Source: Narthecium ossifragum | Lineage: Eukaryota; Streptophyta; Magnoliopsida; Dioscoreales; Nartheciaceae | Length of the DNA stretch: 64,000 bases | Assembly (NCBI GenBank): GCA_963920575.1 | Contig: OY986969.1 | Span: 22,607,434 to 22,671,433 of the forward strand | Reading direction: 5' to 3' | Shown here: piece after piece, positions 11,920-21,900 of the stretch | Position numbering within the stretch: the first letter of the stretch is position 1 | Layout of the letters: the number at the start of each line of letters is the position of its first letter | The notes under the pieces: model-generated | Told to the model about the DNA's origin: nothing | Database searches by the model: none | The model's input: the letters and a program-made list of their open reading frames with translations, nothing else | Position numbers and translations under genes: made by a program

Positions 11920-12040
11920 ATGGCGAGGGTTCGGAGCCCCACAGGAGCTGGGAGAACCACCGTCGCCGCCGTCATCTGGATCTTCTCTGCCCTCTTATTC
12001 TACGTCGTCTTCCGGTCCGCCATGAATTTCTCCAATCCCG
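11920..12040 (+). CDS. Orphan first exon of a signal-anchor membrane protein
   Basis: ATG at 11920 opens a 121-base frame that ends exactly at a GT donor (GGTAATAAT, 12041). It would encode about 40 residues starting MARVRSPTGAGRTTVAAVIW, with a basic N-terminus followed by one strong hydrophobic segment (about residues 14-31), typical of a type II signal anchor in Golgi enzymes. The codon choice is GC-rich, unlike the A/T-rich surroundings. No continuing exon was recognised downstream; the palindromic array and the 1.6-kb duplication follow. I do not recognise the family. It may be a truncated gene or a chance frame. Confidence 0.4.
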
Positions 12041-12159
12041 GTAATAATCCATCCATTGCTGTTTCTTTTTTTTGGGGGGATTTTTAAGTCAATTTTGTTG
12101 GATTCATTGAAACTTCTATCTTTTCTGCAAATTTGTTCTTTTTTCGTATGCACAAATTC

Positions 12160-13190
12160 TTGGAATGATAAAAATTATTTTTTATCATTCTCGGAATGAT
12201 AAAATGAAATTCTAGGAATGTCTCGGAATGATCAAAAATCATTTTTATTTTTATCATTCTCGGAATAATAAAAATGAAATGCTCGGAATGATAAAAATGA
12301 ATTTTTATCATCCTCGGAATGATAAAACTGAAATTCTCGGAATGATAAAAATCCATTTTCATCATTATCGGAATGATAAAAATGGGATGAATGACTTTTA
12401 TTCTCATTTTTATCAATGATGAAAATGGCATTCTCATTTTTATCAATGATAAAAATGGGATGCATGACTTTTTTATTCCCATTTTTATCATTGATAAAAT
12501 GGGATGCATGAGTTTTGTGATTCTCATTTTTATCAATGATTAAAGTCATTTTTGTCAATGATAAAAATGGAATGCATGACTTTTTTGTTCTCATTTTCAT
12601 CAATGATAAAAATGAAATGCACGAACTTTTGATTCCTATTTTTTATCAATGATAAAAATGGGATGCATGAGTACTATGATTCCCATTTTTATCAAAGATA
12701 AAAATGATAAAAATTTATTCTCGGAATAATAAAAATGCATTCTCGAAATAATAAAAATAAAATTCTTGGAATTTTTCTCATTCTCGAAATGATAAAAATT
12801 CATTTTTATCTTTCTCGGAATGATAAAAATGAGAATAATAATCCACATTTTTTCATTTTTATCCATTTTGTCATTTTTTAATATTATTATTCTCATTTAT
12901 CATTCTCACTTTCCCATAATTTTTCATATTTTTCTAACTTTTCCTTTTTTTGCCGATTTTTCCCTATTCAATGATAAAAATGGGATGCATAACTTTTTGG
13001 TTCTCATTTTTATCAATGATAAAAATGGAATTCCCATTTTTATCAATGTTAAAATGGGAGCATGAGTGCTGTGATTCCCATTTTTATCAATGATAAAAAT
13101 GGAATACATGACTTTTTGGTTCTCATTTTCAGCAATGATAAAAATGAAATGCATAAGTGATGTGATTCTCATTTTTATCATTCACATTAA
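12160..13190. repeat. Array of palindromic A/T-rich units
   Basis: 12160-12390 consists of units around CTCGGAATGATAAAAATG. From 12400 to 13190 the unit changes to one centred on CATTTTTATCAATGATAAAAATG-like dyads (written here as CATTTTTATC + AATGATAAAAATG) linked by GGGATGCATGACTTTT. Dyads are near 12408, 12437, 12480, 12525, 12592, 12640, 12687, 12965, 13003, 13037, 13080 and 13127. Each unit could form a hairpin. Open frames on both strands are products of the repetition. Confidence 0.75.
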
Positions 13191-14780
13191 TATTTGTGGC
13201 ATGGTAATAAGTCTTCACGAAATATTTCTTGTAAACCATTTAATGGTGCTGGATATAGTATAAGCAAAGATATCACAGTTAAGTGTGTGTCAAGAAACCC
13301 ATGATACCATGATAGCCTTGACCGGCCCCGGGGCCCTGGCTAATTACAAACTTTTATACACATCTTGAGTTCATTTTTTTAAGCTCCGGGCTTCTTTGGT
13401 ATTTTGCTTTGTTCAACCTTCATGAAGCCAACATATGTAATCATTGCCCGTTGTCAAGCCCAAATATGTGGTTGCTTGCACGCCATTTGAAGAAGAGGAG
13501 GCCTCTATATAGCATTAGAAACAAGTTTGATTTAGAGAAACAAGTGCCCAGTCTTGGTCTCCCAAGTTAAATACCCAATTCTAGATGTATTGTCTAGGAT
13601 CTTATTTGGTAATCCACTCATATCCCTGCAGGGTTAAACAAAACAAAAAGACACAGCAGCATACATGCAGCCGTGAAGCCCGAGTGTATTCAACAAGCTT
13701 TTGCTAATTAGATGGGTTATTCTTGGGTTAATTGGTGATATACCCAACTTAGTGACCTTTTTCATCAAATAGATTTTTAATAGGGTTTTGGGATGATATT
13801 ATATCAGATGTTGCCGTATGTATTATATCAGATGTTGCATCGCCTGCAGCCAGATCGATGATATTATATGATCTTTATATTAAGCGTATTACGTGATGCA
13901 ATCCGGTTTATTGGTCTGATCCGGCCAACTATGAACAGTACCAGCAAGGCAACAGGTCACTCTTAAAGAGAAACCAACACAAAATTAATCCAATTCTCTT
14001 CATAATTAAATGGCATTAAGATAGAGATTAGGCAGTCAGGCTCTCTCTCGCTTACCATTAGAGTAGAGTAGTAGTGGGTGTGAAAGAAGAAGAGACAAAA
14101 GAGAGCTTAATTAGCTGAGATTAATCCAAATTACAGCAATTAATCCATACTTGGTCTAAACTAGCGAGTGGGGCCAGTCAAAGCTGTTTCCAGCTCAGCC
14201 AGGCTCCCACGATAACTCGCCCGAGTCAACTACTCTCACATCCTCTCACCCGGATCGCCCTTATCCGCCGTAACGGAAATGCCAGCTCAGCACGCAATTT
14301 TCGCCCCAATTAGTGTATTCAACAAGCTTTTGCTAATTAGATGGGTTTTTTATCAAATAGATTTTTAATAGGGTTTTGGGATGAAAAAGATCACTAAGTT
14401 GGGTATATCACCAATTAACCCTTAAATCATTACTAAATCGAGCCTCAATGTCTACGATGGAAATCACACAACGCATACCCTTTAATTCTCATTTTTATCT
14501 TCACTTTTATTCTCACTCTTATTTTCATTTTATTCTCATTTTTCAACCAATCATTATTATTATTTTTCTTCTTTTCAACCAATCATTATTACCTTATCTT
14601 AACTTTTCAACCAAACATTGCTACTTTATCCCAATTTTTCAACCAAACATTACTATTTTATTCCTACTTTTCAATCAAATATCACACGTATCTCATTACT
14701 TATCCCAACATACTAATTCTTATCCTCTCCAATTCCAGAATTGTTTATCCCGCAATCAAACGGTAAAGAACAAAGAACAA
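13164..14780 (+). repeat. Tandem duplication, copy 1 (1,617-bp unit)
   Basis: The sequence from GATTCTCATTTTTATCA at 13164 recurs at 14781, giving a 1,617-bp period. All lines compared by eye were identical. No gene was recognised. The unit contains an internal direct repeat (TGTATTCAACAAGCTTTTGC at about 13687 and 14312) and an inverted pair: GGGTTAATTGGTGATATACC (about 13730) and its complement (about 14405-14424). Confidence 0.85.
13728..14425. mobile_element. Possible MITE-like element with about 40-bp inverted ends (inside duplication)
   Basis: GGGTTAATTGGTGATATACC followed by CAACTTAGTGACCTTTTTCATC on the left pairs with its near-exact complement at 14383-14425. No matching target duplication was found, and each end overlaps a direct repeat, so a rearranged MITE is only one explanation. 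The second copy is at about 15345-16042. Confidence 0.4.
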
Positions 14781-16397
14781 GATTCTCATTTTTATCATTC
14801 ACATTAATATTTGTGGCATGGTAATAAGTCTTCACGAAATATTTCTTGTAAACCATTTAATGGTGCTGGATATAGTATAAGCAAAGATATCACAGTTAAG
14901 TGTGTGTCAAGAAACCCATGATACCATGATAGCCTTGACCGGCCCCGGGGCCCTGGCTAATTACAAACTTTTATACACATCTTGAGTTCATTTTTTTAAG
15001 CTCCGGGCTTCTTTGGTATTTTGCTTTGTTCAACCTTCATGAAGCCAACATATGTAATCATTGCCCGTTGTCAAGCCCAAATATGTGGTTGCTTGCACGC
15101 CATTTGAAGAAGAGGAGGCCTCTATATAGCATTAGAAACAAGTTTGATTTAGAGAAACAAGTGCCCAGTCTTGGTCTCCCAAGTTAAATACCCAATTCTA
15201 GATGTATTGTCTAGGATCTTATTTGGTAATCCACTCATATCCCTGCAGGGTTAAACAAAACAAAAAGACACAGCAGCATACATGCAGCCGTGAAGCCCGA
15301 GTGTATTCAACAAGCTTTTGCTAATTAGATGGGTTATTCTTGGGTTAATTGGTGATATACCCAACTTAGTGACCTTTTTCATCAAATAGATTTTTAATAG
15401 GGTTTTGGGATGATATTATATCAGATGTTGCCGTATGTATTATATCAGATGTTGCATCGCCTGCAGCCAGATCGATGATATTATATGATCTTTATATTAA
15501 GCGTATTACGTGATGCAATCCGGTTTATTGGTCTGATCCGGCCAACTATGAACAGTACCAGCAAGGCAACAGGTCACTCTTAAAGAGAAACCAACACAAA
15601 ATTAATCCAATTCTCTTCATAATTAAATGGCATTAAGATAGAGATTAGGCAGTCAGGCTCTCTCTCGCTTACCATTAGAGTAGAGTAGTAGTGGGTGTGA
15701 AAGAAGAAGAGACAAAAGAGAGCTTAATTAGCTGAGATTAATCCAAATTACAGCAATTAATCCATACTTGGTCTAAACTAGCGAGTGGGGCCAGTCAAAG
15801 CTGTTTCCAGCTCAGCCAGGCTCCCACGATAACTCGCCCGAGTCAACTACTCTCACATCCTCTCACCCGGATCGCCCTTATCCGCCGTAACGGAAATGCC
15901 AGCTCAGCACGCAATTTTCGCCCCAATTAGTGTATTCAACAAGCTTTTGCTAATTAGATGGGTTTTTTATCAAATAGATTTTTAATAGGGTTTTGGGATG
16001 AAAAAGATCACTAAGTTGGGTATATCACCAATTAACCCTTAAATCATTACTAAATCGAGCCTCAATGTCTACGATGGAAATCACACAACGCATACCCTTT
16101 AATTCTCATTTTTATCTTCACTTTTATTCTCACTCTTATTTTCATTTTATTCTCATTTTTCAACCAATCATTATTATTATTTTTCTTCTTTTCAACCAAT
16201 CATTATTACCTTATCTTAACTTTTCAACCAAACATTGCTACTTTATCCCAATTTTTCAACCAAACATTACTATTTTATTCCTACTTTTCAATCAAATATC
16301 ACACGTATCTCATTACTTATCCCAACATACTAATTCTTATCCTCTCCAATTCCAGAATTGTTTATCCCGCAATCAAACGGTAAAGAACAAAGAACAA
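14781..16397 (+). repeat. Tandem duplication, copy 2
   Basis: Second copy of the 1,617-bp unit. It ends in the same AAAGAACAAGATTC as copy 1, but continues into unique sequence (CATTCATTCC) instead of CTCATTTTT. The shared junction word GATTC and the wider GATTCTCATTTTTATCA homology suggest unequal recombination between short repeats. Confidence 0.85.
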
Positions 16398-17146
16398 GAT
16401 TCCATTCATTCCTTATTTACGGTTGTTGTTAAACGCACGAGTAGATGGAATCAAAATTACGGATTCCATCCATTCTAGATGGGCCCCATCAGTGAAAGTA
16501 CAAGACGGAGAGCCACGTGGAAGTGATCGAAGGGTGTTTGATGTTCCATGCCAAATAGCTGGATTCTTGGTCAATCTTGGCCGACGGTTTCCGTTTCCAT
16601 AGAAGCGCAGGGTCCACCATATAGAGCAACATAGCTGCATATATCCCAGTACGTTGCTGCCTTTCATTGGTGAAAGGCCCGGCTCGCACTTCCGCACCTC
16701 AAACATATCAGCCTCTCCAGGAGACACACGTATTACCCTCTAGCTAAAATCCGCCTCGGAGGAGTAGAACTATCCACGGAACCAAAAGTACCGGAGCTGG
16801 AGACACCTCAGCTCTGTAAGTGCTTCACGGATGGCCATGTCATGATGTCAATGGTTCTGTGATGTGGGTCCAACTTTGTGGTTCAGGACCATGGGAGAAA
16901 ATTGTGTAATCATTCAATTTATTACACTAGGAGATGGTCAGTGCCACCTGACACGGTTAACTGTCCGATCAGCCACTATTTTTTTTTGTTTATTTAATTA
17001 TAATTTTATACCACGTGTATGTCATGTGTGTATAAGTTTATGACTCAGATGATGAGACATAAAAGTAACTATATTGGATCTTATAAGGTAGATAAATATG
17101 TATATTTAAAATTAATCTCCTGGCTTATGATTATAAAAATGTATAT
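16398..17146. other. Intergenic, no gene seen
   Basis: No convincing coding sequence. An inverted pair around GATGGAATC (about 16444) and GGATTCCATCCATTC (about 16461) is short. The rest is moderately A/T-rich. Confidence 0.4.
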
Positions 17147-17156
17147 TTAAAACTAA
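17147..17156 (+). repeat. Target site duplication (left) of Pack-MULE
   Basis: TTAAAACTAA, exactly repeated at 18586-18595. Confidence 0.9.
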
Positions 17157-17439
17157 GGCTAAAGTATGTGTTTGGTACCTGGGTTTTCAGGCAAATTTTT
17201 ATGTGATACCCGTGTTTTAAAAAGTGAACATTGAATACCTATGTTTTTCGAACCGTTTTTAATTGATGCCTCCGTCCACCTGCCGTCTGCCGGTCCCCGA
17301 CCGAACCGGTCACGTGTAGGCACGTGACCGGACAACCTCCTTCTGACACAAGCCCTCTGACACAAGCCCATCTCCCTCCCTCGCTTGCCATATCCCGTCG
17401 GAGACCTAACGGAAATGGTGGTGTAGTTGGGTGAGTAGG

Positions 17440-17901
17440 ATGGGTTGCTGCTTGAGCAAGGACCACGAGGAGTTGTTTCCCATAGAGAAGCAGCAGTTAC
17501 ACCCCGCCACTCGCCACACCGAGCCGCGTCCTGAACCGGAGGAAGAGACGGTAGTCAAGGAGGTGCTGTCGGAGACCCCGAGGCCGAGAGTCTCGCGGGC
17601 GGACAGCGAGGAGGAAGGGAAGGAGGAGGCCCGGATTGAGAAGAGGTGCTCGCGGGAGCTCAATGGCTGCGATGATCAGAGGTCTGAGGACACCTCCGAG
17701 ATCTGCAGCCTTAGCGAAGGGACGTTCTCCGTCTCCACCACGGTGACGGAGAGGATTGGAGAAGGCAATGCGAAGGAGGTGAAGAAGATGCCTCCCTCAA
17801 CTTTGCCCCCTCTATCACCTCCCTCCTCTCCCACGACAACCCTGATATCGCCGCGGACGCCGTATCCCTGCTCTCCGACCACACCGACGCAGATGCCCTA
17901 G
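17440..17901 (+). pseudogene. Captured fragment: N-terminus of an acidic MGCC protein, running into CTNNBL1 sequence out of frame
   Basis: ATG at 17440 (GGATGGGTTGC) gives a 153-codon frame beginning MGCCLSKDHEELFP. Gly2 followed by Cys-Cys is the usual N-myristoylation plus palmitoylation pattern of plant membrane-anchored proteins. The next ~100 residues are Glu/Ser/Thr-rich with VKEVLSETPRP. From about 17797 the DNA is CTNNBL1 sequence, but this frame reads it in the wrong phase (Pro/Ser/Thr-rich) and stops at 17901. I do not recognise the parent family. The frame is open and has an ATG, so a short chimeric peptide is possible if transcribed. Confidence 0.65.
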
Positions 17902-18387
17902 CTGATGACGAGGACCCCGCTAAAACCCTAGTCGATGCTCTCCTCGAGAACAACGCCCTCGAGCTCCTCGTTTACAACATCGCCCGCTTATCTGAGGCCG
18001 ACCCCGACGAGGCCGCCGCAGTATACAACACCCTGTCCGTCATAGAGAATCTCGTCGAGGTTAAGCCAGCTGTTGCCGATCGAGAGCTCGTGTGCGAGCG
18101 CACCAAGATCCTGCGGTGGCTTCTTGGCCGCATCAAGGTCCGCGAGTTTGATGCCAACAAGCAGTACGCGTCTGAGATCCTCGCCATTTTGCTCCAGAAC
18201 AGCCCCGCCAACCAGAGAAGGCTAGGGCAGATGAATGGGGTCGACGGAGTGTTACAGGCCGTCGCCATGTATAAGTCCAGAGATCCGAAGAGCTTGGATG
18301 AGGAGGAGATGCTGGAGAACTTGTTTGATTGCTTGTGTTGTTTGCTGATGCTAGTGGAGAATAAGGAGAGGTTCATGAAGTCGGAGG
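17797..18387 (+). pseudogene. CTNNBL1: Captured fragment of CTNNBL1 (beta-catenin-like protein 1)
   Basis: In frame with position 17799, the sequence reads as about 196 residues of the armadillo-like core of CTNNBL1, a spliceosome-associated protein of the Prp19/CDC5L complex. Diagnostic stretches are ENNALELLVYNIARL, AAVYNTLSVIENLVEVKP, KVREFDANKQYASEILAILL, QMNGVDGVLQAVAMYKSRDP and EEEMLENLFDCLCCLLM. There is no intron, suggesting an RNA or single-exon source. It begins mid-protein after the MGCC fragment and ends at KSEG where the right terminal repeat starts. There is no upstream ATG in frame (TGA at 17673), so it is not fused in frame; internal ATGs such as 18231 could only give a short peptide. 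Confidence 0.9.
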
Positions 18388-18585
18388 GAGAAGGAGGTTG
18401 TCCGGTCACATGCCTACATGTGACCGGTTCGCTCGGGCCGTCGTTAGACCGGCAGACGGCAGGTGGACGGAGACATCAATTAAAAACGATTCGAGAAACA
18501 TAGGTATTTAATGTTCACTTTTTAAAACACGGGTATCACATAAAAATTTGCCTAAAAACCGAGGTACCAAACACATACTTTAACC

Positions 18586-18595
18586 TTAAAACTAA
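18586..18595 (+). repeat. Target site duplication (right) of Pack-MULE
   Basis: TTAAAACTAA, identical to 17147-17156. Confidence 0.9.
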
Positions 18596-18920
18596 TTTAA
18601 AAAAAGTGATAAAAATATACAAAATTAACTTAGGAAAATGAACACGTAAACAAACTAATAAGAGAAATGATTGTAACCGTCCATTATTCGCATTTCCGAT
18701 CCTTATCCAATAGAGGATGCCGCGTCAGCAATTTCCAGCCAACCGGCGTCGGCGTGGAATCATTTTTTCATCCAATAACCTCCTCGCTACTCCGCTCATG
18801 TCTTAAATCCCCCCTTAATTCTCCTCCTCGTCTTCAATTCGATACTTGGATTTCTAGGGATTAGATTCTGGAATTCCTCGGCTTTGATTGGAATTGGGGG
18901 CGGGGGCGGTTGCATTTGGG
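18596..18920 (+). promoter_or_regulatory. Presumed INT1 upstream region and 5'UTR
   Basis: The 325 bases between the Pack-MULE and the INT1 start hold two ATCCAATA/CATCCAATA CCAAT-like motifs (about 18706 and 18770) and a pyrimidine-rich stretch (18810-18840) typical of plant transcript leaders. No clear TATA box was seen, so the start of transcription is not placed. Confidence 0.4.
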
Positions 18921-21900
18921 ATGACGATCGTGTCGTTGCCAGGTAGCGCGTCGCTGGATTCCCCGGTGGCGAGTAGTAGGAGCCTTTCGTATTTTAGCAA
19001 TCCGTACGTGCTCGGGCTCGCCATGACAGCTGGGATTGGGGGTTTGCTGTTCGGATACGACACAGGTATCGTTCTTTTGCTTATCGACCCGTTTATGAGG
19101 TCGGATTCCGCGCATCCGTGCGTTTTGAGCTGATGATTGTACAAAATGATGGATGTATCTGTGCTTCTGCTCTGGTTGATGTTTTTCTTTGTATATTTGG
19201 GGTGTTGATGTTTTTCATGGAAATAGTAGCTCTTTTGTGTGGTTGGTTTCCAATTTCCCCATCATCCCATTATTCTGCAGGTGTAAAGATGTAGTTTTTA
19301 CGATTTTGAGTAAATTGATAATTGATTTGGTTGGTAATGAATAGTTTTGTGATGATCGGTGTAGTGTATGAATTATGTTAAAAATTCTGGTTTTATGCTG
19401 TTTGAGGGATGACATTATAGTTAGTAAGCTGCTTCTAACAAATGTCAGTGTAGAATCAATTGGTGGTTGAATACATGACCAAACGGTCTCTAACGATGGG
19501 GTGTTGGTTGTCTTCAGGTGTTATATCTGGAGCCCTTCTCTATATTCGAGATGACTTCAAGGTGGTTCGTGAAAATGAGGTTTTACAGGTGGGATGAGCT
19601 CTATTCTTTTTCCTCAATTAGTGAGATATTTTGCATTTTTCGTAGTTCATATGTCCACCATGTTACCATGGATGACACAGTCGTTGGTATAAGTGAAAAA
19701 AGAGGTTGCACTGAGATTATATACTTGGTAGGAAACAATTGTAAGCATGGCATTAGTAGGAGCTATTGTTGGAGCTGCAGGAGGAGGGCTGGTGAATGAT
19801 AAATATGGGCGGAAGCGAGCTACCCTTCTTGCTGATGTGCTTTTCATGATTGGGTCCCTCGTGATGTGTGCGGCTCCGGATCCATATATTCTCATAGTTG
19901 GGAGGCTCCTGGTTGGATTGGGTGTTGGTATAGCATCAGTAACTGCTCCCGTTTATATCGCAGAAGCATCCCCCTCAGAGATCAGGGGAGCACTAGTGAG
20001 CACCAATGTGCTTATGATCACTGGTGGACAATTATTGTCCTATCTTATGAATCTTGCTTTTACGGAGGTAAGATTCATCCTGTATTACTCTGTCACCATT
20101 TTATGCTTTTCTTATTTTGCACTAACTCATCCATATTTATAATCGGCAATTGCCCATGTTAATTCCAGCATTACTGTTTGTAACATAATACTCGATTTCT
20201 TGAATTCACATAATGTTCGGAATGTAAAGATGGAATTCAGCTCTCTTTGCTGCGAGTCAGTAAGTACGTTACAACTCTTTAACTTCACAACTTTTCTGTA
20301 CTCTCATAATGTGGAGTAATGTGAAGCATGGATTTCCGTGCCGTCCGGCACTGTGCGTGCCAGCCGGTACTTACCGTGCCAGGGGGTTAGCGACATCGAA
20401 ACCCCCCCTACAGTGCCAAGAAGAAGAAGAAGTCGGAGGAGGAGGAAGAAAAAGGAGAATGGCACGGGGGCGCACGCATCTGTGCCGGCGGCACGTACTG
20501 TGCCAACAGGCTGCCGGCACGGTGCGTGCCACCGGGACGGCAATCCATGATGTGAAGGTCATTTCTGAAGTTCATTCTTGATGCAGTGCATTGCAGACCT
20601 GCACCATAAAAGCGAAGGGAAGCTTTTAAGTTACCTTATTCATTCCTTTCTGCACATCCATTAGTTTTTTGCAGAAGTCATTATTACATGTATTTTGTAA
20701 ACACAAAGTGACTCCTTGATAAGTTGTCAAGGAGATCTGGTCTTCCATTGAACTGCTGGAATGGATCTCTGATGCACTTTAACCTTTAACCTGTTTTTGG
20801 TGAGTGTCAAGAGACTCTAATGGTCTTTCTAGTGCTAGATTCTTCATTTATCTGTTGTTGGCACATGCAATGATTAAGGTCTAGTGCACATTCTGTTTAT
20901 GTTGCATTATCTGGAGCAGTGCTGCCAATATTACTACTTAGCCGATGCCTTAAGTCTAGCTAGTTGTCCGTGTTGTACATCTTTTTTTTCCTTATCAAAA
21001 GAACATCAAGAATGTGACTTTTTATTTGATAAGTCTCTTCTTTCTTATTAGCGAAAAGTATGTTTGTTGTGCAGGAGTTAACGTTATACAACTTTAAGAC
21101 ATGGTCAAAACTACTTGATATTGCCCTAGATTGCTTCTATGGATGCTTTTGGTTGGTCACAGATTCTTCCTTTTCTTCTGGTGACTAAATACGACGTCAC
21201 ATTCTGTTGCCTTGCTGTTTAAATACACAAGAAGAAAGTCATCATGCTGGTAGAAAATTCTCGGGTTGAGTGTTCTTTTTTTTTTTTGCGATTTATTGCA
21301 CATGAGGTAAGAAAATCATTTGTGGTGATAAAGCTCTGAATGGATTGATTCATACAAATTTTAGCTTGTATCAAAACTCACTCTGCAATTAGTTTTTCCA
21401 ACATGTTGAACCTTAAACATAAAACTTGGATTTCCTAGCCCATAAAAGGATCTACCAAAGAGAAGTTGAAAGTTCTGTAGCAATTTTCAATAGCTTTTGT
21501 CATCACCTTAGTCTGTAGCAAAGGTCCGCATGAATATTTTGGCTGATAAAATTAACAAAGCACTATTTTTATATTGAGGTAACAGTTTCGTGTTTTGGTT
21601 TCATACACACTTTTGCTATGATAAAACTTTGATTCACAATTCTTTCAGCATGTTGATTCATTTAACAACATACATTCTCGATAATGGATGTCAATTGTGA
21701 CAGGTTAATGGGACATGGCGATGGATGCTTGGGGCTGCTGCTCTACCAGCCATTCTACAGTTCTTTCTAATGCTTTATCTGCCTGAATCACCTCGTTGGC
21801 TTTATCGCAAGGTTCTTTTCTGTTCCTATCACTAAAAGCTATAGTAACTAGTTTTATTGCAAGTGCACAACCTTTAGAAGCTGATGCCTATACTTATTTG

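Larger units (their letters stand above)
17157..18585 (+). mobile_element. Pack-MULE carrying two host gene fragments
   Basis: Long terminal inverted repeats lie at 17157-17343 (starts GGCTAAAGTATGTGTTTGGT) and about 18390-18585 (complement starts GGTTAAAGTATGTGTTTGGT), roughly 190 bases each. They stay similar through the internal GTTTTTAATTGATG and GACCGGACAACCTCCTT blocks. A perfect 10-bp direct repeat TTAAAACTAA flanks the element, which fits Mutator-like target duplications (9-11 bp). Between the repeats are two intronless coding fragments and no transposase, which is the definition of a Pack-MULE. It lies about 335 bases upstream of the INT1 start codon, so its right end may overlap INT1 upstream control sequence. 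Confidence 0.93.

Noticed and set aside
12084..13181. Met/Ile/Lys-rich open frames on both strands
   Set aside because: Generated by the palindromic ATGATAAAAATG units.
14448..16478. Paired 119- and 137-codon frames as a duplicated gene
   Set aside because: The shared part is simple TTTTCAACCAA-type repeat sequence inside the 1,617-bp duplication; no homology and no coding bias.
17440..18503. In-frame MGCC-CTNNBL1 fusion protein
   Set aside because: The MGCC frame (stop 17901) and the CTNNBL1 frame differ in phase, and the CTNNBL1 frame has a TGA at 17673 and no upstream ATG.
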